21,723 nt of DNA from Spirochaetales bacterium (lineage in GTDB: Bacteria; Spirochaetota; Spirochaetia; JABEVK01): positions 1 through 21,723 of the forward strand of contig JABEVL010000088.1 of the NCBI GenBank assembly GCA_013043995.1, read 5' to 3'. The notes beneath the pieces are model-generated. The model searched no databases, was not told the DNA's origin, and worked only from the letters and a program-made list of their open reading frames with translations. Shown piece after piece: positions 1-6,953 of the stretch. The number at the start of each line of letters is the position of its first letter. Position 1 is the stretch's first letter. A program made the position numbers and the translations under genes.

Positions 1-668
1 GCACCTACCAGACGCCCTTTTCGTAAAACCGCCGCTGTATCACCGTAACGCTCAAACTCTCGGAATTTGTGAGTGATCAAAAGGACGGTAAGTTCTTTAG
101 CCTGAACCTTTTCTTTCAAGAGTCCTAACACTTCATCCGCTTCGTCGGGGGTTAAGACCGAGGTGGGTTCGTCCAAGATCAAGATCGAACGTTTATGAAA
201 AAGTTGAATCAGGATTTCCAGTTTTTGTTTTTCCCCGGCGGATAAGGCGCCCACCGGAACTTGAACAGGAAGCTGAAAGGGCATGCTTCTCATCCACAAG
301 GCCAGCGCTTTGCCTTCTTGCTCTAAGGAAAAGGCAAGCGGAAGATCCTCGCGTGAGAGCAAAAAGTTCTCGAGTACCGTCAGGTTATCGGCAAGTGTAA
401 AATGTTGGTAGACCATACCTAAGCCGACCTGATGAGCTTCTCGGGTTGAATTGAAGGCAACTTCTTTTCCGTCTACAATCAATTGGCCCGAGGTCGGTTT
501 CTGGTATCCAATTAAACATTTGACCAAGGTGGATTTTCCTGCACCGTTCTCCCCCAATAGCACGTGGAACTTGTGGGGTTCCCAAACAAGATTGACGTCC
601 TCGAGAGCCAAAAAGGAACCGAACTTCATGCTGAGGTGGACAAACTCAACAGCCGGTGTGCGGGTCAT
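1..668 (-). CDS. ABC transporter ATP-binding protein, BMP/sugar-type, C-terminus outside the window
   Basis: This is the ATPase of the BMP-type importer encoded by the neighbouring genes; 222 residues are visible and the rest lies beyond base 1. The first nucleotide-binding domain is complete: Walker A GENGAGKST (39-47), Q-loop Gln88, signature LSAGEKQK (142-149), Walker B ILILDEPTS (162-170) and switch His200 in ITHKF. Importers of this class (RbsA/YufO type) usually have two fused nucleotide-binding domains of about 500 residues, so a second domain is expected off the edge; this is inferred. The start ATG overlaps the stop of the upstream amidohydrolase as ATGA (665-668), which implies translational coupling. 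It is the last visible gene of the minus-strand operon. Confidence 0.93.
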   Translation of the reverse strand, partial: MTRTPAVEFVHLSMKFGSFLALEDVNLVWEPHKFHVLLGENGAGKSTLVKCLIGYQKPTSGQLIVDGKEVAFNSTREAHQVGLGMVYQHFTLADNLTVLENFLLSREDLPLAFSLEQEGKALALWMRSMPFQLPVQVPVGALSAGEKQKLEILIQLFHKRSILILDEPTSVLTPDEADEVLGLLKEKVQAKELTVLLITHKFREFERYGDTAAVLRKGRLVG

Positions 669-1348
669 AACCAGCCTTCCCAAAGGCTCGCAACAGCTAA
701 AGAATCTGAAACTGCGCCAAAGACGCCATTTTGCATCAGCACCATGGCACAGGCTGCCTCGTGGTTTTCCATCGCCGTAGCGCCTGTGCAATCTTCGAGC
801 AAGAGACATTCGTAACCCCGATCATTGGCCTCTCGCATCGTGGTATGGACACACACGTCTGTGGTGATACCGGTTAAGATCAGGTTGCGTATTCCTTGAG
901 TTCTTAAGATCAGGTCAAGATCTGTGGCATAAAAAGAACCTTTTCCTGGTTTGTCGATGACAATTTCACCCTCTTGAGGGGTAAGCTCGGGAATAATATT
1001 CCACCCCGGTTCACCTCGAACAAGGATTCTTCCACAAGGGCCTGAGTCGCCGATCCCGGCCCCGATTTGACGGCTTCGCCAACGTTTATTGGCAGGTAAG
1101 TCAGAAAGATCGCTTCGATGACCCTCTCGGGTATGAATGACCAGCACCCCAACTTTTCTTGCCAAGGACAACAGATTTTGAAGGGGTTTGACCGCACGTC
1201 GGGTATTCGAAAGGTCGTAGCCCATTTTATCGACGTAGCCTCCCTTGCCACAAAAATCTGTTTGCATATCGATAATAACCAGAGCTGTATTTTTACGAGT
1301 TACATCGCCATCAAAAGGCCAGGGATAGGGGCGTGAAGAAATGAACAT
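665..1348 (-). CDS. Isochorismatase-family cysteine amidohydrolase, biuret hydrolase (BiuH)/RutB-like
   Basis: A cytoplasmic 227-residue hydrolase that probably cleaves an amide or ureide substrate through a Cys nucleophile. Candidate triad: Asp27 in LVIIDMQ, Lys133 in IDKPGKGSF, Cys166 in ITTDVCVHTT. As I recall, the Rhizobium biuret hydrolase uses Asp36/Lys142/Cys175, with a substrate Gln at 215. The spacings here are identical, including Gln206, and the block TTMREANDRGYECLLLED is typical of that clade. RutB is the main alternative. I chose ATG 1348 over a longer in-frame GTG start at 1411 because AAAGGAG sits just upstream of it and the extra residues do not fit the family. It lies between the second permease and the ATPase of an importer operon, so it may process the imported compound. 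The substrate is not proven. Confidence 0.88.
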   Translation of the reverse strand: MFISSRPYPWPFDGDVTRKNTALVIIDMQTDFCGKGGYVDKMGYDLSNTRRAVKPLQNLLSLARKVGVLVIHTREGHRSDLSDLPANKRWRSRQIGAGIGDSGPCGRILVRGEPGWNIIPELTPQEGEIVIDKPGKGSFYATDLDLILRTQGIRNLILTGITTDVCVHTTMREANDRGYECLLLEDCTGATAMENHEAACAMVLMQNGVFGAVSDSLAVASLWEGWL

Positions 1349-1415
1349 AGAATCTCTCCTTTCGACTGAATCGGTTGATCGACAGCGCTCTGCCCTTGAA
1401 CCGTGGTGCACCTCT

Positions 1416-2348
1416 TCAGGTGTGAACCGATAACTCTGCCGGTCGTCCCGAAACGCCGCGTTTTTTTCCAGAGGTCAGAATCATGAGCCCTAAGGCCATC
1501 AAGGCTGGGACTGTACCAAAGAGATAGAAGCCTTGGCTGAGGCCCGCAGCTTGTAGGGCGGCGCCTAGACTCCCAAGGGCACCAAAAAGCAGGCTGGTTA
1601 CCAAGCACAGCAAGGGGTTCCAGCGTGAAAAGATCACCAAAGCAACGGCTAAAAGCCCCTGTCCTGTTGAAAGACCTTCAGTCCATGTTCCTGGGTAGTA
1701 CAGTGACAAAAAGCTTCCCCCGATTCCTGCCAAAAACCCGCCGGCAGCAGTAGCTAAAAGTCGAACCCGCTCGGGTTGAATCCCTTTGGCGCGTGCGGCT
1801 TCGACGTTTTCACCGCAAAGTCTTAAAATGAGTCCCCACCTGGTCGAAGCTAAAAACCACGCCAGCAAGGGGGCTAATACGACTCCAGCGATAAACAGGA
1901 CGTTGATTTGAAGAGCCTCTTTGAGGGCGGGATTCGTAGTCCAAAAGCCAAGGTCGATGGCGGGTAAATGGGGGGCCTGCGGTTGGATCAAAGGTTTTCC
2001 GAGGTAGAAAGCGAGCCCTGTACCAAAAATCATGAGGGCGATCCCTACAGCGATAGAACTCACCCGGCGAAAAGAACAAAGCCAAGCGTGGAGGGCCCCC
2101 ATCAAAAGTCCGGCACCTCCTGCCGCGAGCACTCCGACAAAGGGATTGCCGCTGAACAGACTAGCGCCGAATCCCGTGACGGCACCCATCATTAAGGTTC
2201 CCTCCAGCCCGAGGTTCACTCGACCAGCCTTTTCAGTTAGGGTTTCGCCAAGGCTGACGAAAAGGTAGGGCGTGCTGGTCTTAATCGCCCCACCCAGCAA
2301 CGCGATGAAGATTGCTCCCACCGCAGAGTTTGAAGTCGACAGGTTCAC
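1416..2348 (-). CDS. BMP-type ABC transporter permease, YufQ-like (second permease)
   Basis: An inner-membrane permease of the BPD_transp_2 (branched-chain/sugar/nucleoside) class, 310 residues with about eight or more hydrophobic segments. The diagnostic block LTEKAGRVNLGLEGTLMMGA follows the first helix, as in YufQ and related permeases. It forms the channel with the preceding permease. The start is GTG at 2346-2348, overlapping the upstream stop as GTGA, so the two permeases are translationally coupled. A gap of 67 bases with no gene separates it from the amidohydrolase. The substrate cannot be read from the permease; the operon context suggests an amide or ureide-like compound, or a nucleobase-related one. 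Confidence 0.92.
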   Translation of the reverse strand: MNLSTSNSAVGAIFIALLGGAIKTSTPYLFVSLGETLTEKAGRVNLGLEGTLMMGAVTGFGASLFSGNPFVGVLAAGGAGLLMGALHAWLCSFRRVSSIAVGIALMIFGTGLAFYLGKPLIQPQAPHLPAIDLGFWTTNPALKEALQINVLFIAGVVLAPLLAWFLASTRWGLILRLCGENVEAARAKGIQPERVRLLATAAGGFLAGIGGSFLSLYYPGTWTEGLSTGQGLLAVALVIFSRWNPLLCLVTSLLFGALGSLGAALQAAGLSQGFYLFGTVPALMALGLMILTSGKKRGVSGRPAELSVHT

Positions 2349-3400
2349 TTGTTTCCTCCCGAAGGGTCTCGTCTAAAAGCCTCAGCCCATAAGACGCTTA
2401 AAAAAAGCAAACCCTGAAACACCGAGATGGTCGCGTCGGGAAGGTTGTGGTCACGTTGAACAAACCCCCCTGAGGCCTGAAGTCCCCCCACGAGCAAAGC
2501 GACCAACAGAACGGCGAGGGGGCGTTGCCGTGCCAAAAAGGCGACGAGAATCCCCGAAAAACCGACTCCTGCATTTAACGAAGCGTTGGAGGCATGGTTG
2601 ATAGCGGCAATCTGAATGCCTCCCGCCAGGCCCGCGCACGCACCCCCTACAGCGCAGGCTCCTACCACCAAGAGACTTCGCCGTAGCCCCAGGGTCGCAC
2701 CAAGCCGTTCGTTTTCTCCTACAATGCGGGCGTCGAACCCCAGACGAGTCCTGAAAAAAACAAACCAGGCTAAAAGGCAAGCCGCGATACCCACAAGAAG
2801 TCCCGCATGCACCGAGGTTCCAGGAAGTGAGCTCATCAAGAATTCCTTGGGCAAGGGAAAGGTGGACGGTTCATTCAGCGACTGTGGATCGCGCAAGGGG
2901 CCTTCGACCAAAAACAAGAAGACTCCCCACGCCACGTAATACAGCAGTAAACTTGATATGGTCGGGTCGACGCCTCGCCATTGCCGTCCCGCCCCCGCAA
3001 GGCCGATCCAAAAGCCACCCGCGACAGCCGCGGCGGCCAAGGAAAGGAGCAACCCTCCTATTCCCCAACTAGGGGGGAGTGAAGCTCCTAGCACCGAAGT
3101 AGCAAGTCCCCCCAGAAGCCAAGCCCCTTCGTTGCCGATGATCACTAAACCCAGCTGGGCGGGAATCAGCGTGCATAACGCTGTCAAGAGCAAGGGAGCC
3201 GCACGGACTAGGGTGTTTTGCCAAGCAAACGAGGAGCCAAAGGCCCCAATCCCCATATCGGCCAGGACTCCCCAGGGAGACTTGCCTTGAAGTACGAGAA
3301 ATACCGCAAAGAGAACCACGGCCGCGAGAATAGCACCCAGCTGAGCACCAATTCCCGTTTTTGAAACATTCCTTTTAAGAAGAGCGGCCGCGGTTACCAT
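2345..3400 (-). CDS. BMP-type ABC transporter permease, YufP-like (first permease)
   Basis: A 351-residue inner-membrane permease with many hydrophobic helices and the BPD_transp_2 landmark VIIGNEGAWLLGGLATSVLG, followed by a glycine/alanine-rich membrane core and the block GVDPTISSLLLYYVA. It pairs with the next permease to form the translocation pore. Its ATG is separated from the stop of the BMP lipoprotein gene by a single base, so expression is surely linked. The length fits YufP-type permeases. Confidence 0.92.
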   Translation of the reverse strand: MVTAAALLKRNVSKTGIGAQLGAILAAVVLFAVFLVLQGKSPWGVLADMGIGAFGSSFAWQNTLVRAAPLLLTALCTLIPAQLGLVIIGNEGAWLLGGLATSVLGASLPPSWGIGGLLLSLAAAAVAGGFWIGLAGAGRQWRGVDPTISSLLLYYVAWGVFLFLVEGPLRDPQSLNEPSTFPLPKEFLMSSLPGTSVHAGLLVGIAACLLAWFVFFRTRLGFDARIVGENERLGATLGLRRSLLVVGACAVGGACAGLAGGIQIAAINHASNASLNAGVGFSGILVAFLARQRPLAVLLVALLVGGLQASGGFVQRDHNLPDATISVFQGLLFLSVLWAEAFRRDPSGGNK

Positions 3401-3401
3401 G

Positions 3402-4520
3402 TCACATTCCCGTCGAGCCGATCACGCCTTGAACCAAATAATTCATCTTTTCAAGAACAGGGTCGGTCTGGACTTCGCTGGTACCTGCAGGGATCACAAC
3501 CTTGCCTGTATTGTCTTTCAGCGGACCTTTGAAGATTACAAACTCGCCCTTCATCATTTTGCCGAGTACTGACTCTATCTTGGTTTTTGCCGTTGCGCTG
3601 ACACCTGGGCCAAACGGGGCCATCTTTACAAAGCCGTCTTTCATGCCCCCCCGAATAAAATGGGAGGGGTCTTTTCCGGCTTGAATGTCGGCAACAATGG
3701 TTTTATAGACAGCACCCCAGTTCCAAATGGCTCCCGTTAGGTATTCCTTAGGAGCTAAACTCGATTGGTCCGCGTGGTAGCCTGCCACGAAGACTCCACG
3801 TTGTTCGCAAGTCTGGACAATAACCTTCGGGCTATCCACATGCATCGTAATGACATCAATGCCCTTGTCGATCAAACTGTTTGCGGCGTTGGCTTCTTGG
3901 GTAGGCATGGACCATCCCCCGGTAAATACGACAGTTGTTGTTGCTTTAGGATTCACCGAACGTGCTCCCAGGGTGAAGGCATTGATGTTTTCAAGAACCT
4001 GAGGAATGGGTTTCGCGGCAATGAAGCCAAGTTTTCCCGTCTTGGATGCGTACCCTGCGGCAATGCCGTTTAAGTACTGACCTTCTTCGATATACCCAAA
4101 ATAAGAGTAAACATTCGGCGGATCTTTGTCGGCTTGGTAGAGCCCCCCGCAGTGGAAAAACTTCACATTGGGGTACTTGAGCGCGACTTTTAAAACATGG
4201 TCCCAATAGCCAAAGGACGTGGCGAAAATGACGGAGACCCCGTCTTGAACTATCATTCCTTCCATGGCTTTTTCGACATCCACGGTTTCGGGAACGTTCT
4301 CTTGTTCTACAATCTTGACGTTGGGGAGCTGAGCGATCTCGGCGGCACCTTCGGCATGAGATTGGTTGTATCCAAAATCATCTTTGGGCCCCACGTACAA
4401 AAATCCAATCTTGAGGACCTTGCCTCCTGGTGATGCCTTTTGCTGAGATTGATGAGAGCACCCTATCAACCCTAGACCAGCTGTCAGCGCTGCCGCCAAC
4501 AGAACGATTTTTTTTATCAT
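3402..4520 (-). CDS. BMP-family substrate-binding lipoprotein of an ABC importer
   Basis: The 372-residue solute receptor of the operon. It starts with a lipoprotein signal peptide: MIKK, a hydrophobic stretch, then lipobox LIGC with Cys21 as the lipidated residue. The mature part is a two-lobe BMP/PnrA-type fold. It opens with FLYVGPKDDFGYNQSHAEGA and later has IFATSFGYWD, GYIEEGQYLNG and GAIWNWG, rather than the motifs of classical nucleoside-binding PnrA, so the ligand may not be a nucleoside. I chose ATG 4520, not the in-frame upstream start at 4586, because AAAGGAG lies at the right spacing and the signal peptide then begins at residue 1. First gene of the operon; a sigma-54-like element lies about 50 bases upstream. 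Confidence 0.94.
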   Translation of the reverse strand: MIKKIVLLAAALTAGLGLIGCSHQSQQKASPGGKVLKIGFLYVGPKDDFGYNQSHAEGAAEIAQLPNVKIVEQENVPETVDVEKAMEGMIVQDGVSVIFATSFGYWDHVLKVALKYPNVKFFHCGGLYQADKDPPNVYSYFGYIEEGQYLNGIAAGYASKTGKLGFIAAKPIPQVLENINAFTLGARSVNPKATTTVVFTGGWSMPTQEANAANSLIDKGIDVITMHVDSPKVIVQTCEQRGVFVAGYHADQSSLAPKEYLTGAIWNWGAVYKTIVADIQAGKDPSHFIRGGMKDGFVKMAPFGPGVSATAKTKIESVLGKMMKGEFVIFKGPLKDNTGKVVIPAGTSEVQTDPVLEKMNYLVQGVIGSTGM

Positions 4521-4569
4521 GCGAAACTCCTTTAAGGCATCTCTCTGGAGGAAATACCGCTTATGTTCA

Positions 4570-4585
4570 TGCACAAACTGTGCCA
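4570..4585 (-). promoter_or_regulatory. Sigma-54-like -24/-12 promoter candidate for the BMP operon
   Basis: Read on the minus strand the element is TGGCAC, five bases, GTGCA. The -24 GG and -12 GC are correctly spaced, and one position differs from the usual TGGCAC-N5-TTGCA. Transcription would begin near 4559, about 40 bases before the lipoprotein ATG. The same bases form a GCACA-N3-TGTGC inverted repeat, so a repressor site is an alternative. Confidence 0.33.
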
Positions 4586-4716
4586 AAACTTCTCAAGAGT
4601 CTTTGACGAGAGATCTTTTTCTTTTCAGAGAAGGAAATAGATCGTGTCTCACTTGGTTTGGACCGTGAACATTGCTGGCTGGATATACTACATATTTTGT
4701 CGGAAATATAAAATTA

Positions 4717-4734
4717 AAATACAAATATGTATTT
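4717..4734. repeat. 18-bp perfect palindrome, possible operator
   Basis: AAATACA and TGTATTT arms flank a 4-base spacer (AATA) in the AT-rich divergent spacer. It could be a second protein-binding site for the divergent regulator, since it shares TACA/TGTA cores with the site at gntR. In such AT-rich DNA it could also be chance. Confidence 0.3.
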
Positions 4735-4799
4735 ATTTTAAAATGGACCAGTGAACTTTTTTTGCCGTTAGCCGCGTTTTCTGCTTAAATGAACTGAAG

Positions 4800-4828
4800 T
4801 TAAAAAGAATCTCTAGGAATGGGATAAT
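4800..4828 (+). promoter_or_regulatory. Possible sigma-70 promoter for gntR
   Basis: TTAAAA (4800-4805) and GATAAT (4823-4828) are separated by 17 bases, and the -10 is preceded by TG at the extended -10 position. The start point would be near 4835, giving a leader of about 126 bases before gntR. The -35 matches consensus at only four of six positions. Confidence 0.35.
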
Positions 4829-4944
4829 ATTTTAAATATATATAATGAAATGAGATAATTGTTATATCTCCCCCTGAGGATTTTTGCAAAAGTGGTGTTC
4901 GTTCATGACATTTGAGGAGGGTAGAGGATTTTCTTCTCGAGATG

Positions 4945-4966
4945 TTGTATACATGCTTGTATGCAA
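4945..4966. promoter_or_regulatory. GntR-family operator candidate overlapping the gntR start codon
   Basis: A 22-bp near-palindrome (18 of 22 positions symmetric) beginning TTGTATACA and ending TGTATGCAA. TTGTATACA-like sites are a known recognition form for FCD-type GntR regulators. It contains the gntR ATG (4961), so binding would block gntR itself, consistent with autoregulation. Confidence 0.55.
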
Positions 4967-5659
4967 GAGCGGGTTTTTTTACCTCAACAAGGTTCTTCCT
5001 TAGCTAGGCGAGTTTATCAACGGATCAAGGAAGATCTTTTGGAATTTCAGCTTTTACCCGGTGATCGCTTTACAGAAACCGAGGTCGCTGCCCGTGTGCA
5101 GGCAAGTAGAACTCCCGTTCGGGAAGCCCTGATGCGGTTAGAGCGGGAAGGGTACCTGCAGATGAAGACCCGAGCGGGATGGCAAGTTAAACCGTTCGAC
5201 TTTCGGCTTTTCCAAGAATTGTACGACCTACGGTCCATCCTTGAACAGGCCTCATTAAGGCGCCTAGAAGAAGTTAAAACTATCCCTTCGATTAAGCTGC
5301 TTACGGCCACTTGGTTGGTGTCGCCTCTCGATCGACTCAGGGATGGGCAAAAGCTGTTTGGGGAAGACGAGGTCTTTCATCACACTTTGGTTCAAGCCGC
5401 TGGAAATAGCGAAGTAACCAGGATCCATCAAGAGATCACCGAGCGGATCCGTATTGTAAGGCGTTTGGATTTTACCAATCCCGATCGCTTGAGTGCGACT
5501 TACGATGAACATGGAGCGATCTTGGAAGCTCTCATGGCGGGACGGCGTGACGAAGCGTGCAGCATCCTCGAAGCTCATATCGCCTCGAGCTGTGCAACTG
5601 TCGAAACAATCACACTCGCGAAGATGGAAACAGCTCGTTCGCTACGTTATGAAATCTGA
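4961..5659 (+). CDS. GntR-family transcriptional regulator, FadR/FCD subfamily
   Basis: A 232-residue DNA-binding regulator, divergent from the BMP transport operon and its likely controller. The N-terminal winged helix (about 12-75) carries the typical GntR pattern LLPGDRFTETEVAARVQASR and TPVREALMRLEREGYL. The C-terminal all-helical FCD domain (about 80-220) keeps the usual metal/ligand residues Asp136, His140, His184 and His206, so it probably senses a small carboxylate or ureide-like effector. ATG 4961 is the only sensible start; it lacks a proper Shine-Dalgarno sequence and lies inside the palindromic operator candidate, so the mRNA may have a very short or no leader, or be translated weakly. 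The assignment as regulator of the transporter is inferred from gene layout. Confidence 0.92.
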   Translation: MQERVFLPQQGSSLARRVYQRIKEDLLEFQLLPGDRFTETEVAARVQASRTPVREALMRLEREGYLQMKTRAGWQVKPFDFRLFQELYDLRSILEQASLRRLEEVKTIPSIKLLTATWLVSPLDRLRDGQKLFGEDEVFHHTLVQAAGNSEVTRIHQEITERIRIVRRLDFTNPDRLSATYDEHGAILEALMAGRRDEACSILEAHIASSCATVETITLAKMETARSLRYEI

Positions 5660-5732
5660 CTTCCTAAGTTGACTTTGCTGAAAACAAGGCTGATTCTTAA
5701 CCGAAGTGAAGGTAGACAAAGTGGGGAACTTC

Positions 5733-5771
5733 ACCAGGTTCGTCAGTTCTTCGATGAACTCCCAGCCTGGT
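5733..5771 (+). other. Nested inverted repeats, possible RNA hairpin
   Basis: Outer arms ACCAGG and CCTGGT enclose an inner AGTTC-TTCGAT-GAACT hairpin. No T-run follows, so it is not a standard intrinsic terminator. It could end gntR transcription with a factor, or lie in the egtD leader. Confidence 0.3.
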
Positions 5772-5796
5772 TAGTACACTCAGGGCTGCCTAAAAT

Positions 5797-5914
5797 GCCT
5801 CCACGGGAAAAACGGTCTCCTGTGATTCCTCGTACTTGACTGATGAGGCTTTTCCACTCGACAAAATAGATGAGGCACACTGGAAATTTGAAGCTGACGG
5901 CCTCCGTGGGAAAA
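5797..5914. repeat. Imperfect direct repeat pair ahead of egtD
   Basis: GCCTCCACGGGAAAA (5797-5811) and GCCTCCGTGGGAAAA (5900-5914) match at 13 of 15 bases, and TGATTC follows shortly after each. They may be paired regulator sites or an old small duplication. Confidence 0.3.
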
Positions 5915-5999
5915 TCGTGATTCAGCTTTGATGATGAAGTAAGTTTTGACACTCACGACGCGTCTAAGTGCGTCTCGTTGTTCTCGATGAGGGGGAGAA

Positions 6000-6953
6000 A
6001 TGAAGCAGGTCGACGTTGCCGTGAAGGCTGAGATTTTAAACGGCTTGAAAAAGAAGCAAGCCCGTTTAGCGCCCAAATTCTTTTACGATCAAAAAGGGTC
6101 GGCTCTTTTCACCCAGATTACTAGTCTTTCCGAGTATTACCCCACACGCACCGAACTCGAAATCATGAATGAAAACTCCCCTGCCATTTTATCAGCTGTC
6201 GGGGCTTGTTCGACCGTCATCGAGCCGGGGGCCGGAGGCTGCGAAAAGGCAGAAAGACTGTGTCGGCTACTTCAAGTCCGGCGCTTTGTGGGAGTCGATA
6301 TCTCGGCCGACTATTTGACTGCCGGAGTCAACAGGATGAAGTCGGTTCTGCCGGGTACAGAAGTGAGAGCGATACCCGGGGATATCACCAAAAGGATCAC
6401 ACTTCCCAAGGACATCCCTCGGGATAGGCGTCTGATTTTTTATCCAGGTTCGTCGATTGGGAATTTTGACCCCGAGCAAGCGGTGCGGCTTTTAACAAGG
6501 ATGAGAAGTCATCTGGATGCTGAAGGATCTTTGCTGATCGGGGTTGATCTGATCAAATCGACTCAGGTGCTTGAAGCGGCTTACAACGACCAACTGGGGG
6601 TGACGGCGGCCTTCAACCTGAACATTTTGAATCATGTGAACAGTTTGATTGGAGCCAACTTCAACTTGGACGACTGGCGGCACGTGGCTTGGTTTAACGC
6701 GAGTAAAGCTCGTATTGAAATGCACCTCGAGGCACGTGGACCCACGAGGGTTTCCTGGCCGGGGGGAAAACGTTTTTTTTCTGTCGGAGAGCGGATTCAT
6801 ACAGAGAATAGTTATAAATACACTCCCGAAAGTTTTTCCGAGTTATTGAAGCGGGCGGGTTTTGACGAACAAACACCCTGGACGGACCAAAAAAGCTGGT
6901 ACACCATGGTGCTGGCTCGACAAGGCTCAGTTTCAAGGAGGGTGGCCTCTTGA
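6000..6953 (+). CDS. egtD: L-histidine N-alpha-methyltransferase (ergothioneine biosynthesis)
   Basis: The cytoplasmic enzyme that trimethylates histidine with S-adenosylmethionine to give hercynine, the first step of ergothioneine synthesis. At 317 residues it has the family length (about 320). Landmarks in order: FFYDQKGSALF (27-37), EYYPTRTE (45-52), SAM-binding EPGAGGCEKAERL (75-87), GVD (98-100), FYPGSSIGNF (147-156), AAYNDQLGVTAAFNLN (193-208), IEMHL (239-243) and the C-terminal TENSYKYT block (268-275) that shapes the histidine site. The start ATG has a strong GAGGGGGAG site. The stop overlaps the TTG start of egtB as TTGA, so the two are coupled. The glycine-rich SAM motif is a variant of the usual ELGSG form, but the other key blocks are intact. 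Confidence 0.96.
   Translation: MKQVDVAVKAEILNGLKKKQARLAPKFFYDQKGSALFTQITSLSEYYPTRTELEIMNENSPAILSAVGACSTVIEPGAGGCEKAERLCRLLQVRRFVGVDISADYLTAGVNRMKSVLPGTEVRAIPGDITKRITLPKDIPRDRRLIFYPGSSIGNFDPEQAVRLLTRMRSHLDAEGSLLIGVDLIKSTQVLEAAYNDQLGVTAAFNLNILNHVNSLIGANFNLDDWRHVAWFNASKARIEMHLEARGPTRVSWPGGKRFFSVGERIHTENSYKYTPESFSELLKRAGFDEQTPWTDQKSWYTMVLARQGSVSRRVAS

Larger units (their letters stand above)
4521..4960. other. Divergent intergenic control region between the BMP operon and gntR
   Basis: No gene is supported in these 440 bases. The central part (about 4680-4870) is strikingly AT-rich compared with its neighbours. Elements seen are a sigma-54-like sequence (4570-4585, minus), an 18-bp palindrome (4717-4734), a possible sigma-70 promoter (4800-4828, plus) and the GntR operator candidate (4945-4966). 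No riboswitch fold was recognised in the leader of the BMP gene. Confidence 0.7.
5660..5999. other. Gene-free region upstream of egtD
   Basis: These 340 bases contain no convincing gene; the short open frames here have no ribosome site or family resemblance. The region must hold the gntR 3' end and the promoter of the egtD operon. It contains a nested hairpin (5733-5771) and an imperfect 15-base direct repeat (5797 and 5900). I found no well-spaced sigma-70 promoter. A GAGGGGGAG ribosome-binding site stands just before egtD. Confidence 0.6.

Noticed and set aside
1409..1422. CACCT-CTTC-AGGTG hairpin over the stop of the second BMP permease gene
   Set aside because: A 5-bp stem with no T-run; too weak to call a terminator, and transcription must continue to the hydrolase and ATPase.
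4521..4700. Purine or other riboswitch in the BMP leader
   Set aside because: BMP importers can be riboswitch-controlled, but no conserved junction sequences were visible and the leader predicted from the sigma-54-like site is only about 40 bases.
4904..5002. Possible 32-residue leader peptide overlapping the gntR start
   Set aside because: No ribosome-binding site, no attenuator-like codon run and no downstream terminator/antiterminator pair.
5743..6076. Minus-strand open frames of about 70-100 residues upstream of and into egtD
   Set aside because: No ribosome site or family resemblance, and they overlap a well-supported plus-strand gene or its leader.
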